64,000 nt of DNA. Origin: Dromaius novaehollandiae (Eukaryota > Chordata > Aves > Casuariiformes > Dromaiidae). The stretch is taken from the NCBI RefSeq assembly GCF_036370855.1, contig NC_088108.1, forward strand, positions 11,617,448 through 11,681,447, read 5' to 3'. Within the stretch, counting starts at the first letter, position 1. Each line of letters begins with the position of its first letter. Positions 11,184 through 25,200 of the stretch are shown here, piece by piece. The position numbers were made by a program, and so were the translations under genes. The notes under the pieces are model-generated. The model saw only the letters and a list, made by a program, of their open reading frames with translations, ran no database searches and was not told the DNA's origin.

Positions 11184-14100
11184 ATAAGTGAGTTTTAGAT
11201 AAATGCACCCATCTAGCTGAGTGCACGTTTTATTACTGGGAGGATTAAGCTAGTTTAAAAGATTTAGGAGTCTACTGCGCCAAGTTCATGTTTTTTAAGA
11301 GTGAGGACTGCCAAGCCCAGTGGGTGTAAGAGCTACTTTAGAAGCACTTTTATGAACTATTCCTGATGCATATCTCCAAAATACTTAAAACAACACCTGT
11401 CATAGACTATTCTTTCTTCATCCTCTCTTCATGCCAAGTAATGAAGCCACGTGGTTTCTACAACTGATAAAACTCCTGGAACACTGTATCCTGCAGCCTT
11501 GGTGTACAATATACATTGGCAGGACTTTTTTCTTTTTTTTCCCTCTCTCCAGGATTACTACATATTGGGTATGAGTGCTAATAAACTGCTTGGGAGCCAC
11601 TATTATCGTGTTAATCTGGATTTGGCATTGTAAGGATATTAAAGCTATCCCATTATCAGCGCTGTGAATGTAAAATGCCATGGCCTTTTAAATATTTACA
11701 TTACTGTGAGCTACAGCCCCAAAGGTATGAGGGGGCTGTATTCAGGCCTCCCACGAAGGAGTCTCAGGCGTAAAGAGGGATTTATTCTCCTGACTATGCA
11801 GGATTATCACATCCTGTCTCCCTATATAATGAACAGAGAGTAAGTGATTGTGTTGGCTAAGTTAGGTGCTTATAGCAACTGATATTTTTTTCCACTGGTA
11901 TTAGAGGGAAGCAGGATCTGAAGAATAGGTTAAACCCTGCTTGCTATTCTGAATGCAGCTGGCTGAGTAGCTTCCTGCTCAGCATCTCAGAGTATCGCGT
12001 TGCCCTAGATGGGCAGCTTCACAGGAAAGTGTGATAGGAACCATTTTTAGGAGTCCTTTGAATGGCTTTCTATTGACCAGACACAGAAGTGTATTGAAGC
12101 CATAGTAGGGAGATTCTGGAGGGGACACAGTCCTTGGGTGTGTGAGAAGCAGAAGGGAAAGTCAGCCCTGTACCTGGGTGGTCAGGCTGTGCAGAACTTC
12201 AGCTTGGCATCCTGTGAGTCCAGGCTCCCCACTTTACCTGTTTCTAGTCCAGATTGTCTAAAGAAAAGGAAAGCCATGACTAGCACAGTTGTTCATGCAA
12301 ACCCAGCCATGTTCTTACAACATGTCTAACCATTTTAGCAAAGAATTATTTTTGCCAGTCACTCTTGGGACCTGGTGGCTGCAGGCTGGGGGTGGCTGGC
12401 ACAGAGGAAGCCTCTGCCCTGTGCTGTGCAGAACTGCCGTTGCCACAGAGCACACTGCAGGCCATGTGAGTGGTAATGTGTAAATCATCATTAGCAGATG
12501 TTTATTGTTTCTTTTCTGAAAATCAGATTTGACTAATCAGCCTAAGTGAAACATATGCTGAAATTAATTAAAGTTTGTTTTAAAATAATTTGCATGCTTA
12601 TTGCTTTTAACTGATTGTAATTGGGGCTTTTGAATACTTTTTAACAAACAGTCACCTAGGTTGAGCTTTTCAAAGCACTGATTGGCATGTTGCCATATGT
12701 CTTCCACTAATATTTTACTGTCTAAATGACCTGTATTGCACTGAATTCCCAACCCCACTGTATCGCAGGAAAAAAAAGAACATGTCATTGTTTCCTATTA
12801 TGCCATGGTGGTTTTGTAATGAGTACAATTGCTGAGATATGTGTGCCATGATGAAAGATGCGATGATTACAGATTAACTGAAGACAGCAGAGTTTTTATG
12901 AATAATACACAGAGTTGACAGCATGTTTAAACATTGTGTGTGTTGGGGGATCTCATTTTTTGGCAGGACTGCTCACCTGAACGCATAACTTCCAGTCACC
13001 TCTAGCATTGCCCCTTAGCAACAGAGGGTATGTCTATACTGCCGTGTTAGCCCATGGCTTAAGGTTACCCTTCAGGCAGGCGCCCTCATCAGCCACGCTG
13101 CCTACGTGTTGTCTGACACTCTGATTTGAGCCTGGCGGGAGCCAGCTGGCTCTGCAGGCAGGACATTTAGGGTGGGAAGGGACTGGCACCATCTCAAGCT
13201 CTGCCCCAACAGGCAGCGTGGCTCGGCTGGCTCAGCCCACTTGTCTCTGGGAATCCGTCACGGCCGCCAAAGGCAGCAGAGACCTTGCCAGAGCATGCTG
13301 GTGCCTCGCTTGCACACCCAGCCAAGAGGCCAGGGTTCTACTTCTGGCTCTGCTGTTGACTTATTACTTAACACTGGGCAATTCACTTCTGTCTTGCTCC
13401 CCACACGTTGTCTAGCTGAAGTCAGGTTTTGGGTCCAAGATCTGTATTTGACAATAAAACAGTTTGCACAATGGGGCTCTGAGCAGGATGTACTTTTAAC
13501 TCTGGGCATCTCAATGGGAGCCAATGAACCATGTGCTTCAGGCTGTGCATGGGCTTCTTAATGGTCTCCAGGTGGAGACAAAGGTGTAGGTTATGACCTA
13601 TAACTTCCAAAATAGCCTGGGGCTGGCTTCCCTGCGGTACTGCCTTTCTCTTTATCTGTACTGCTATAAGGTAGAAGGCAGAAGTGTGCTCATTTATGGA
13701 AGCAGCAAGGTGACCAGCAGCCTGTATTGAGTTTCAAGAATCTGTCCCTTGTCCCATATCTCTACTCTCTGGTTTGAAATGAATTTGGTGACTGTCAAGG
13801 CTGGCTCCAGAAATGATGTGTTTGAGTGTTCTAGAAATGTGTCCCCCCGCAGGGGGCAAAGGGCTGTCCAGTCAGCCAGCTGAACTCCAGTGAGAGGCTT
13901 CAGTAAGGTGGAAGTTTAACTGCAGTTAAATTTAATTGTATTTAGTCTAATACAAAAACTCTGATTTCGAAATTCTAAGCAGTGCTGAGGACTCAGGCTC
14001 CTTGCATGATGAGTGGCCCCTTCCGTGGAGCTACCTGTCAGCTTGCTGATAAATACTGTTCATACCAGCAGAGGATTTGTCTCGCTAGCACTACTTACTC

Positions 14101-16814
14101 CATTGCAAAGTTTTGTAGGGCCAGTGCAGAGCTCGGTTTGTTCGTTTCATTTGTTAGCTCACTTAGATCTTCCTCAGACCACACTGAAGACAAGAGGCAC
14201 TTATTAAGAGCAGCAGCTTGTTTCAAGTGCTTTCTCATAAGTTTTCAAATCTTCCTGCTATAATGTCACAGCATCACTGGCTCCTGTGATGGAGAATAAC
14301 AGTGGTTCATTAGGCTCATAAATCCAAAGGGAAGAAAGACTCTCCTGGAGACATGAGTAGCTTTATAACAAACAGAGCAGCAGGAGAGCCTGCAAATTAT
14401 CAGCCCAATGCTTTATAAGCATTTTATCATCAGTTGGGGGAAATTACAATAAAGAGCAATGAGTAAGAGAAACATAAACTATGGCATAAACATGCCCTGT
14501 GTTCTCCTCTCTCCACGTTTCATTTAAAAGCTTAATTGAAGCCATGACACTAGGGTGAGGATCTGGGACAACTTCAGAAACACTTTCTCATCCAGAGATT
14601 TGCCCAGGCTGGAAATTGCACAGAGTATATGTACCAGTTCTGCCAGAAGAGAGAAAATATATGCAAAATTTGATGATCTCCTCCTATTATTCTGTTGCAA
14701 GTATTGCATGATGATGAGCTTGATACAATGTTTACATCCTATCCAATAGTTTTGTCACTACCACATTTTTAAGTGTGCAGCTTTGATTTATTACTAGTGA
14801 TACTAAGATCCCAGCCTGTAAATTTTTACAGCAAGCAGACTTGAATTATGTGTTGAGTCCGCTGCACTGGATCAGAAATATTCAAAATGATCTCTGGGAA
14901 GATTTAAATGTATATGGTCTCTAAGCCATGGAAATATTGCTCTAACGTGCCTATGTGATATTTAACAGATTGTGAGTTCAAATCCATTTATCAGCTGATG
15001 TCTAATGAGTTTGGCAGACGCTTACTACATTAAGTATAAGAAAAACTATGAGCATAATGATGTAGACTGAGGAGAATTTAATGAACAAATAAGTGACCTT
15101 TGCATTTATGTGAGATAAAGATTTTATGGCAAATTTTGCATAATATACACTTGAAATAATGGGATATTTATTAGATTTCTTCTTTTTCTTTCTTCCTATT
15201 TAAAAATGAACACAAAATTTTTGCCTAGCAGACCTGTATCATCTATGGATATGTGATTGGAAAGTGTACAGCTGAACTACAGTGGCTAAACCTTTTAATG
15301 CTGCCTGGGGGAACCTGATTGCACAAAATCATCCAAGGCATGCTTCAGGATGGCAGCTCTGCCAGAGGCGAACACATGGTTGTGACACATACAGAGGTTC
15401 ACCTTGGTGGCTCAGTTGCCTTTGCTGCTTAGCTTGTCTGGAAAATTGTCACCCATTTTGATGCTTGAATGTGCCCTCAGCTGGGTCCAGCTCCATCTTC
15501 TGTGGCCAGATCTGGCTCCTCAAGGGCTGTATCTGATGCTGCAGCTCAGAGCATCAGTAGATGTGTCTCCATCCACACCTCACTGCTTCAAACCCAGCCG
15601 CGGCAGTGGGGGCTAACTGCATGAGTTTGTGTACAAGTCCAGGGGGATGGGAAGCTGGTAGATCAATAGGTGCTATCTACACAGCTTGCCCCATCTCCCA
15701 CGGGAGCATCTTGGGTACTGAACCTGGCCCAGGGTGCCAGCTGGAGAGCAGCAAGCATGAAGGACAACCTGCACCTTTCCTCGCCTCAGCTTCCACCTTT
15801 TCAAGAAGGTGTTTGGTTGCTGCTGCCTGCCCATGTAAAACCTGACAGATAGACTCCTTGCAAAGATTTTGCTTGCAACAGGGAGCTGGACTGGAGGTAA
15901 AAATAAGCTGTTTTTTGGGGCTGTGACATTGTACTTTCATTAAAAAGTAACCAACACTAAGGATACTTCCACCAGAGGCAATGGGGGTTTTTGCTGAGGC
16001 AGTCCAACTCAGTGGGAACAAGAGAATCATAATCTGGTCATTAAAAAGGGAACGGGGCAGGGGGACAGTTTTCTGAAAGGAACTGATTGAGCCACATGGT
16101 AGGAAAAATAGTATTTTATTTACCTTTTCCCATCCTTTTTTTGCTTATTTGAGAGCAGCAAAACCTGTCTTCATTTCTCTACTTCACATGATCTGTGGCT
16201 ATGCTGCTTGTCCTGTAACTCGGCAGGTATTAGGAACTGCATTTCCAACTAATGAACTAAGAGCGAATAATTTATTTAATGTGTCAGACATGGCAGAAGG
16301 TACTGCAGCCAGTCACTGCTCATGAAGTTAATTGCTGCACTAAGAAAACAAATCTGTGCAAGCCCTCATTTCAAAGTTATTTCCAAGCATTAACTCAAAA
16401 GTTATTTCAATAACAAGGCCTCTTAAAAGAAGCATCACTTTTCATAGCACATTGCGTAGCTCTGTTGACCCTCAAGCACTGTTCTGATGGGTGAAGCATA
16501 GTTCAAACAAAACTTTAACCATAAAACTTGGGGGACGGGGAGGTGTAAAGTCTGTGATTAATTAGCAATTAACAATATTGAAATTCAGTGAGAAGGGAAG
16601 GAATTAGATCTGTGCAGAAATTTTTGAATCCCTAGTTTGCTAAGAAACTATTATGCTGTCGTTGTGGGCACTTAGCAGTTCTCAAAGTCGAGTAGTTAAA
16701 CAACTCAAGCAGGATCAGTTTTGAGGGTTAGATATGCAGTGGTTTAGGAACCCACCTAAATATCATTTTCTCATTGCAGCTTCAAAATTTGAACATGTAG
16801 TCAAATTCACCAGT
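11184..16814. other. Intergenic DNA with one enhancer-like block
   Basis: Apart from the AT-rich octamer block near 12.5 kb nothing was recognised. Segments around 13.1-13.5 kb and 15.4-15.8 kb are more GC-rich and give chance open frames on both strands. Confidence 0.65.
12480..12660. promoter_or_regulatory. Candidate enhancer block with octamer and homeodomain sites
   Basis: This AT-rich block contains a perfect POU octamer ATTTGCAT (12588-12595), attaattaaa (about 12563-12572) and further TAAT cores, including ttagcag/actaatcag. The texture resembles conserved vertebrate enhancers in gene deserts, but conservation could not be tested. Confidence 0.25.
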
Positions 16815-16901
16815 GAGCCAAATTCTTCCCTCAGACACATGCCAGGATGCCGATTGACAGTGGAGCGCTGTATGCTGATCCAAGGGAAGAATTAGATCGC
16901 C
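16815..16901. repeat. Hairpin repeat (MITE-like), old
   Basis: The left arm gccaaattcttccctcag and the right arm aagggaagaattagatcgcc are inverted copies separated by a core containing 'gattgacagtggagcgc', a decayed form of 'cattgacttcaatggg'. This layout matches the amniote hairpin repeats with GGCCAAATTCTGCCCTC-type ends. Confidence 0.6.
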
Positions 16902-19289
16902 TGGGTGAAATTCATTCCTGCCCTGGACCTCTGCAGAACCCTATTTCAAGGCATTTAAGTGGTGTCCTGGCTTTGCGTTAGTATTCTGCAGAGGGGTGAG
17001 CTTCACTGTCAGTAAGTATGATTCCCGCTGTCTCTTGCCTGATGCAAACAAGATAAGCAGCAGCATGGGATCTCTGAACCTCCTGTAACTAGAAATTCCC
17101 GGTCCTATCCCCTGCTAAGCAATGTGGTCTGGATGAGGAATAAGATATACCACAGGCAGAATTTCACCTTGCTTCTGTTCCATTTTACTGAGATGCTACA
17201 CAGACCTCCGCTTAAAGTCATGCTTGGCTTATCTTTGAGAGACTTGAGGGGTGTTTCTCAAATTGTTCCTTAACCTTTCAACCTGCTGAAAGAAATGCAC
17301 ACTTATGGAATGGAAATCCTAAGGTAAATTAAGCTTTGCAGAGGACTTCTGGGCAGCAGATAGCAAGTAACTGGAAAATGGTGAGCTAGCAGCCTGCTCC
17401 TGCGCACCTTAGCTGTTCCTGGGAAGCAGCGTAGAGAGATGAGGGTAGCTGCCTCTGTTTGTTCTGTGGCCAGGGGATGCGTCAGCCTTGGTGTGAGTGA
17501 GTGCAACTCCATTAATTTCCATTTGCATTTGATTACACCAAGGTTGAAGTTGATCCATGATGTTTTATTGTATTCGTTTATTTTATTTTACTTTATTTCT
17601 GTTTCCTATACCATAAAGCTGACCAGCTGAACCATACAGCATGTAGCAATTTACAGTAAATCCTCCTTGTTCGGCTCAGTAATGGATGGAAACAATTCTG
17701 AAGTTAATAGTATTAGTGAGGAAATACAGTCATTCTTAACCAATCTTGTAATGCCCTTTTGGAAAAATGATACTTGAGACTACTTTTATCATTTGATTTA
17801 CAAGTCACAAATTTGTGCAAGAAACTTGACTTTAACTCAGTCACACACCTTATAAACCGAGCAGGGCCGGTTCACAAATGATTTTACAGCTCCATACACT
17901 TCCCTGGAGGAGCCATCTCCTTCCTGCTGGCCAGACACATTGCCTTGAAACGGCTGCCAACTTTTTAAGAGTTCCTTTTTGGCTATATTCTTCTTTTCAT
18001 AGCAGCATTTCATGGCCCCAGCCCAGGTTCATAAGGAACAAAGTGTAAAATTAATCAATGGATTGATACACTGTTTAGAATAAAAACAGCCCAGTTTTGG
18101 CTGGGTTTTCTGCCCCTCTAGCCAAAAGAGTGCATGTGTGTACATGAAATGTAATTTAGTTTTTCCTTTGCTGCCTGTTGATTTTCCTCTAATTCATTTT
18201 CCTTTCGCCTCTTACTGAGTCTCCTCTTGTCTGGGTAAGTTTAACCCTGGAGTGCCTGACGTGTGCAGCACACAGCAATCCGAGGGGCTCTGACAGTGGG
18301 CCCTGGGCTAGTTAGACATTTCATTAGCCGCTGGAAGTGAAAAGATGATATCCAGGAAAAGGGCTGTGTGAGCTCAGGAACCTACATGTGAAGCCTTGAT
18401 AGGTGAAATCTGACTGGAGTTTTAATGACTTGTAACGCCCTGAGAAAGCTTCTCACTTGATATTTATAGCTTTGAATGTCTTCCAAATGAACTTTATCTC
18501 ACCTGGAAAAGGTTAACATGGATTTGGAGCTGAGCAACTCTAGCTCAGCCTTTCTGTGTGCGGGTGCGCACCTTGGTTGAACCCGTTAGCGCACAAAGCT
18601 GTTCTTCACCTCCGTGGATGAGAACCACAACTTCTCAGTCACGACAGGATGAAACTCGAGGCTCTGTGTCACTGAGTTTTTAGTGACTAAACACACATGT
18701 TCACACTTAAAATAACACTGGCCATTATTAATCAAACATCTTGAAGCAGAAAACAAGCTTATGTAGTATCTGAAGCAAGAGGAATGTTTAGGTGGCCCAT
18801 TGGATAACTGCATATATTTCATAGACTCCGGTGAGCCCTTTGCAGACAGGTGAAAGTTAACAACAGCTGTGTTAGTAACCTTAATTTTAGTAGTAGCTGG
18901 TCTGGGAAAAAGTTAATCATATTGTAGGCACTGTCTAGCGCCACTCAATCTCATTTCTATCACTCTCAAAGTCATGTATTTTTAAAAATACCAAAAGCAA
19001 TTTAAAAATACATCTAACAGTAATCACTTCATTGGAAACAACACACTGCAATAACATAAAACAGCAGCCACTTTCCTGTGAAGATTTATGAGGCAGACTA
19101 GTTTTCTCATGACTTACGTTATTCCTGCCTTATTGTTTTGTCAGCAGTGGATATGGAAAGTGGATGATATGTGAACACTCTCCAACACTAGAAAGCTTTA
19201 GAGTTTTGATTAGGTAACAAAATTGAAAAAGTGAGTTTGCTTCCCCTGTTTGATCTTTGTGATTTAAATTTGGGTATAACAAGCAAGTC

Positions 19290-19410
19290 TAAGAAGGGGG
19301 CTGCCCTCTCCCAAGCCCCCGGCACTGCAGCTCCCTGGAGCCCGCAGACGGCTCGCAAGTGCCGCTGCGGTGCTCCCGGGCCCGTCCCAAGCCGCCTGCG
19401 GAATTTCCTC
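19290..19410. promoter_or_regulatory. Small CpG cluster
   Basis: About 10 CpGs in 100 bp (gcccgcagacggctcgcaag, then tcccgggcccgtcccaagcc). It stands out sharply from AT-rich flanks, and no gene is recognised beside it. Confidence 0.4.
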
Positions 19411-20165
19411 TGCTGGGTTTGGAAATCCAGCAGGATTGCAAATGTCACGGTTAGATGCTGACTTTGCAGTGACCTGATGTATGATGAGAGGTAGAAAAAT
19501 AGAGACTGAGAATGAATGGAGAAATTCAGATATTTTAGGGTTTCAAGTAAAACCTCGCTGGGACAGGCCTTGCGGTCAAACCTGTGTGGACTGCTTGCAC
19601 CGGGTTGGGAGTAACTGCTGTCTCCCTGTATACGGTGGCTGACTGCTGCTGTCCCCTCAAAATCCACAGTGTGAGACCATGAAATCATGGTGATGGGCCA
19701 GAAATAAGGAGCCTGGATGGAACAAAATCCCCAGTAATTCCACTAGGGGACTTGCACCCTCCTAAAGCCTGGGGAGGTCAGCCCGATCCGATGGTAGTCC
19801 CTCTGGAGGCAGTGTGCGATGGCGGTATGTATGCTAGAGGCTGTTTGGTGGGACACATGCTGACAGCTTTGCCTTGTGACTTAAGAGGTTTGAAAGTGAA
19901 AACAGAAAGCTGATTTTCAGCAGTTACTTGCAGGGTTTGGGTTCATTCCCCCCATCCCAAAAAAACAGAATAAGCTCACCTTGAATACACGCGCTGATTG
20001 CTGGCACAACACCTCTGTTAGCTGCTCAGTGCTTCCAGCGCATGCCTCTCATAGCTTGCAGGTTCTTAGACCAAATGCCTCTCACATCTTCAGCAGTAAA
20101 ATACAAAGCTGCACACACAGAATCTGTGGCTTTTAAAACTAGACTAGTGATAGAAATGAAATTTC

Positions 20166-20290
20166 ATATATATATATAATATATCTATATATAGATACGG
20201 ATATATAAAAACTACATAATAAGCTATATAGGTAAACTATCTATATATAATTTATATGTATTTCTCTCTCTCTCTCTCTCTCTCTAAATA
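20166..20290. repeat. (TA)n-rich and (CT)n microsatellite cluster
   Basis: Imperfect TA repeats run from 20166 to about 20256, followed by a pure (CT)n run at about 20263-20285 and a further TA-rich tail. The TA part can fold into several hairpins. Confidence 0.9.
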
Positions 20291-22189
20291 TATATGAATA
20301 AATAAAATGGGGCTTGTCATATGCGGTTTACCACCTTGGGACAAATTACAAACTACTTTTATTTTATTATAATCAAACAGGAGGCAACAATCTAAAAATG
20401 CATTAGTCTTATGTATTATTGCTGTTGAATTCTCATGCCTTCTAGTCCACTCCTTCTAAAGGCACCCCTAATGGCATCTCTTCTGGCATTTTTGTGAATT
20501 AATTGCAACCTCCTGAGAAAAGAGTTTATCATGGAAATGTCATAACTCAGCCTTCCCTCTGTTGGCATTAACATCCTGCAAGTCCCAAGTTCCTTGAGTA
20601 GATCTACTCACTGCACAGCTGGCTGACATCTACCAGGCAGAGTTACTGATGGGAGAATATTCTGTAGACTCAGGCCATATATTCATAATAATTTGTAGTA
20701 ATTCATTAAAAATAAGTTGCCTGTATTCCTAACAGAACCACAATTAATGTATATTGAAATAGTGATTGCTTTGCTGTAGTTCATTAGGAAGTCATATTTT
20801 AATTCCTATTTAATTATAATCCAGTTATGACCATTTATTACCAATAATTCTAATGAGGTAAAATAAGGGATGTATTGAAAACTAATGATAATGTTACAAA
20901 GGTTCATTTGGAATTTACACAATAATTCCTACTTAATTACAATGGAATTACTTCTACTTTGTACATACAAGGTGATGTATGGCAGTGATTCTTGCTGAAA
21001 GATTGATCTGTGCCTACCTTGGTTATCCACGATCCTCTGTGCTTCAGCCTTCAGGATACGGACCAAAATCTGCTGGATGGCGATGTGCCAGGATGCAGCG
21101 CTGCTGCAAGGAATGCAACCGCTCTGCCCCACAACGAGCCCATTTTTCACACTGTTAAGTACAAGTCTAAGCTTATACCCAGCCCGTATTCATCTGCAGG
21201 GTTTTCTCTCAAGGCTTGTCTGTTCAGGGACGGACTTTTAGATACTGCTCCAAAGACGAGGCCATGATTACACAGAAGGATTTGCAAGCCAGGCTGAGGT
21301 GTTGCAGAAGAGGACATGGTGGTGAGTTTGCTCTGCCTCTGGTCTCCTGGTGGGAGATCACAGCTCAGGCAAAAGCCACATGGGCTCAGGAGGTAAAATG
21401 TGAAGAAGGAGCTCTCCTGTCAAGGATTAATGGCGTGATCATTTCTCAGAGTGTTAGAAAGAGATGGGGCTGATCATATCCCTTGGAGAACGGAATGAAA
21501 GATGCACACGTGGCCATAACGTCAATGAAGATGTAAAGCTGAAAAAAGTAGAGGAAAAGCGCTGTCCTTGATTTTGTCCTGAGCCTGGTGAGAAGTCTGC
21601 CTGGTAATGAGGTTGATAATGCTGCTTTTCTCTATTAAGAGCTCTGATGTGCTCTGTGGAGGCTCCTGGGCAAGTGATCATGAAATATTTGAGTGAATTG
21701 CCCACTGCTTTAAGTGTCATCTGAGTGCCTTGCTCCTAGCTTTTATTGAAAGCCCTGGCGAGACTCCCACAAGACTGTTAAAAAACAAACAAAGCCCATG
21801 GAGCTTGACAAGGAAGTGTACTCAAGCCCCACGCAGGCTTCTTCAGCCTGGGTTCGAGGGTCTGCCTTGTGCCCTTCTACAAATGGGATGCAGTCCCCAA
21901 AGTAAAACCAAGACTGCATCTGATCTCTCTCTCCCTTCCCAGGGAGAATGGCCTATTCATTCCCTATGTTCAGGGAATGTTGGCTCTGTGGTCTGATCTT
22001 AGACTCACCTTTGTAAACACAGTTATGTGGGCATTCTTAGTTTTGCATAGCAAGAACCCCTGATAAAAAGTGAATCTGAGGATAGTCATTTTTGCTTTGA
22101 GTTGTACAGCCTGAAATGTCTATGGAAAGCTATAACGAACTTACCTTGCTCACATTGAGGTTTGGTGCCTAAATTTCCCCTTAAAAGCA

Positions 22190-22262
22190 ATGATCCAGCT
22201 CCATCCCTGGTGTAAGCTGTTTGCTGTAGTCAGAGGTGCTACACCAGGGACCGACTGGTCCT
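22190..22262. repeat. Hairpin repeat (MITE-like), old
   Basis: The arms tccctggtgtaag and gctacaccaggga form an inverted pair around a short core containing 'tgtagtcagagg'. The 'ctggtgtaa...ttacaccag' arms are typical of the same old sauropsid hairpin repeats found elsewhere in the window. Confidence 0.5.
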
Positions 22263-25200
22263 GATGCCACAGTCCTTACTTAGCAAAAATATTCCCTTTC
22301 TGTAATCAGCCCGAGGCACAGGATATTTATAACAGCCACTTACATAGGTCTTCATATTTTCCCTCATTCTAATTTCCCCCTTCTCTTTCTTTCTCTGTGT
22401 CTATCACCTTTTTTCATGTCTCTCCAGATGCATTTCCCAGCATCAGATAATTGAAAGTCAGTGAACTGAGTTTCAGGTTATTTTGCTAAAAGATGCCTAT
22501 TATTTTGATGAAGCAGGTGCACAGAATTAAAAAAACCCTCCATAATTGCTACTTTACTATCAGGCTTCTGCTGCCTAATCTTCTTTGATGTTTGGTAGAG
22601 CAAGCTTTCTATCTCCTCTAGGATGATTACAGGGAACATTGCTCTGTTCCTCCTACAGAATCCGTTCCTGATGGATATTAACCTGGGTTATCAATTAAAG
22701 TTCCTTTATGTGCCTAGTGATTAGAGCCAGGATTGTGTGTGATTTCTAGCATGAAGCAGGTTTGTGGTGATTTCTGCCATTAATATTAATTAATCACTGA
22801 TATGTCAAGTGTTCACAAATGAATGCATGAGGTGAGCGTGCACAATTTACTGTAGTAACCTGGGACTGAAATAATGTAAATGCTCTAATTTTAAACATTT
22901 GGCAACACTTTCCATTAAGTCTTCTTAATATAGTTAGCCAAAAAAATGGAGAAGCTGAATGAATAACTGCAGTATTAAAAGTGTGGCTGTAGAACTGCCT
23001 CTTACTAAGATGGCTGATACTTCCCCTGTTATACTTTGCTCTCACTTATGGCTCTGACAAGCTTCGTATCTTTGCTATAAAATATTGTATGCTGGTTATT
23101 GGCTTTTCCTGGTGAAAATAATACCCATATATGGGCATGCTGAAAGTCTTATAATGCGTATGTGTGTAAAGAGAGGAGAGACAGTGTTCAAGAGAGTGTG
23201 CATATTTTTATGACTTGGATTTTGGCAGCTCAGAGTCTAGAAAGTCTTCTCTGAACACACACATCCTTCACATCTTCCAGGGCTGACCAGCCAGTGGCCA
23301 CCACCTCTTCTCCTCTGTGTGGGACTGGGCAACCGCTGGCCTTATTCTGGATTTCCTGTAGGGCTGTTTTCCCAACATGGTGTAGGCTGGCATTGAATTC
23401 AAGCATGGGAGCCGGTCCTCTGCATGCTCTGTGATGGGGAGAGAGTCTGACGCTGAGTGCAGAGGAACAAAAGCCAGGCCTGAGGAGAAAGAAGAGATCA
23501 GACTGACACAAAAAGTCTGCTGAAATTTGGGACATGGAAGAAGGAAATTTTGACAGGTTGGTTAAGAAGAATGAGGCTAGATGCTGATGAGCGGGAAAGG
23601 GAGATTGGTACTGGCTGGGCACAGAAATTGATGGGAAGACATGTAGTGCATGGTCCAAATCCTCTACTGCATGCTTGTCCTCTGTCTGGCCAACCCTCAG
23701 GATGGCATTCCTTAACTTCAGAGTGCCTGACTTCAGTCCCATTCATTTATAGTAGAATTGAGTCTGTGGACATATAGGTGGGCATATGAGATGCTTATAG
23801 AGGTGGAGCAATCTCAGAAATGTGCATTTGTTAACAGGAGACCCTCATCGAATGTGACTGAATAGTACATTTGCATTCAGTGAGAGTGTAGTGATTGCCT
23901 TACCATATAAAGTGACACAGGCACGTTTGTAAGTATTTAAATGACATTTATATCTTTAGTATCTGTTTGCCTCCTAGAGTGCAATGACATTGAGCAAGGA
24001 ATCATTTTCCTTGTTCTGGAGATAGAAAAGATGAGGACAAAAAAAGGCTACCCAAAAAATCAGAGCTGGAAATAGACATATAACCTCCTTGGTGTCAATC
24101 CTGTGCTTTGGGTAATCTTGGAGCCAAAGGCTTATTGGGCCATATTATTACCATAACGGTGAAGAGGCACAGCACTGACCGTTGCACCTTTGACTGTTTT
24201 AACCAGATGAATAGCTGGCAAATGGGATTTAATTATCCTACAATACTAATCACACAGTCCATTCTCACTGACGTTACTTTTACTGTTGGCAGGAGTATGA
24301 ACAGTGCTGCCAGGCATTAAGGGGCTATTATTTTTTTTCCAAGCATGTGATGTTTTACACATTGAGCCTCATCAGGTGCAGGTGGCACAAAACATGCTAC
24401 GGCAATCCAGCTATATACTTACACCCAGGACGTCTTCCAGATGCTGTCAAGTTCCTCTTGTCAGCTCTAAGCTGTTCAAGTGGCTAGCTTCTCAGACTAA
24501 AGTTTACCACTAGAGCAAGCCAGTGCAGTACCTCTGGGCTCACTGGAGCTGTACATGTTTATACCAGCAGGGAATTTAGCCAGGTGTATGTGCTAACTCA
24601 TGACTCTTGCAGATACTTTCAAATTTCTCCCATGAAATGCATCTCTTACTTGGACACTTCCTTCTTAGCGTTGGCCCACCTTAGATCTGAGCCTTGTTCA
24701 GCAAGTGCCTGGTTTATCCGTTACTTATATTGTCATAAATCTTAGACAAAAGTAATTACGAGAAAAGCATATTTCATTCTTTTATGGAATTCCTTAAAGC
24801 TGATGAGAGCAGTCAGATGGCTATTTTCATCAATGAACCTTTGATATAGCATTAGGAAACAGAGATGGTGTCTTTTAATAGGCCATTATTACCTGCCTTG
24901 GGTGCAAGGAGCACTCATGCATTCCAAAAGTATATTAATGAGAGAATAAAACATGACTTAGAAATAACAGCGCCAGAAAGGGCCTTATTTTCCCTCTTAA
25001 AATGATTTTAAATGGATTTTGCTTTTAATAACTGCTGAACTCGTGTACAGCATGGGGGGCGGATGCAATGAAGCTCCATTTCTAGCCCTGTGACATGAAG
25101 TCATATGGCTCTTGTGCTGCAGTGGGCAAACTGCTGCCCTACAAGTGAATCTCTGCTGATAATTCATGTAGGTGTGAGTGGCAAGTGCAGCGCTGGGTCT

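Larger units (their letters stand above)
16902..22189. other. Intergenic DNA with microsatellites and one CpG cluster
   Basis: Contains the CpG cluster at 19.3 kb and the TA/CT repeats at 20.2 kb. Between 20.7 and 20.95 kb there is a strongly AT-rich block with many TAAT cores. No gene recognised. Confidence 0.65.

Noticed and set aside
19188..19688. 166-codon minus-strand open frame
   Set aside because: It is kept open by the small CpG cluster at 19.3 kb. The translation has no domain.
23230..23742. 170-codon minus-strand open frame
   Set aside because: Ser/Leu-rich with no recognisable family, and overlapped by other frames on both strands.
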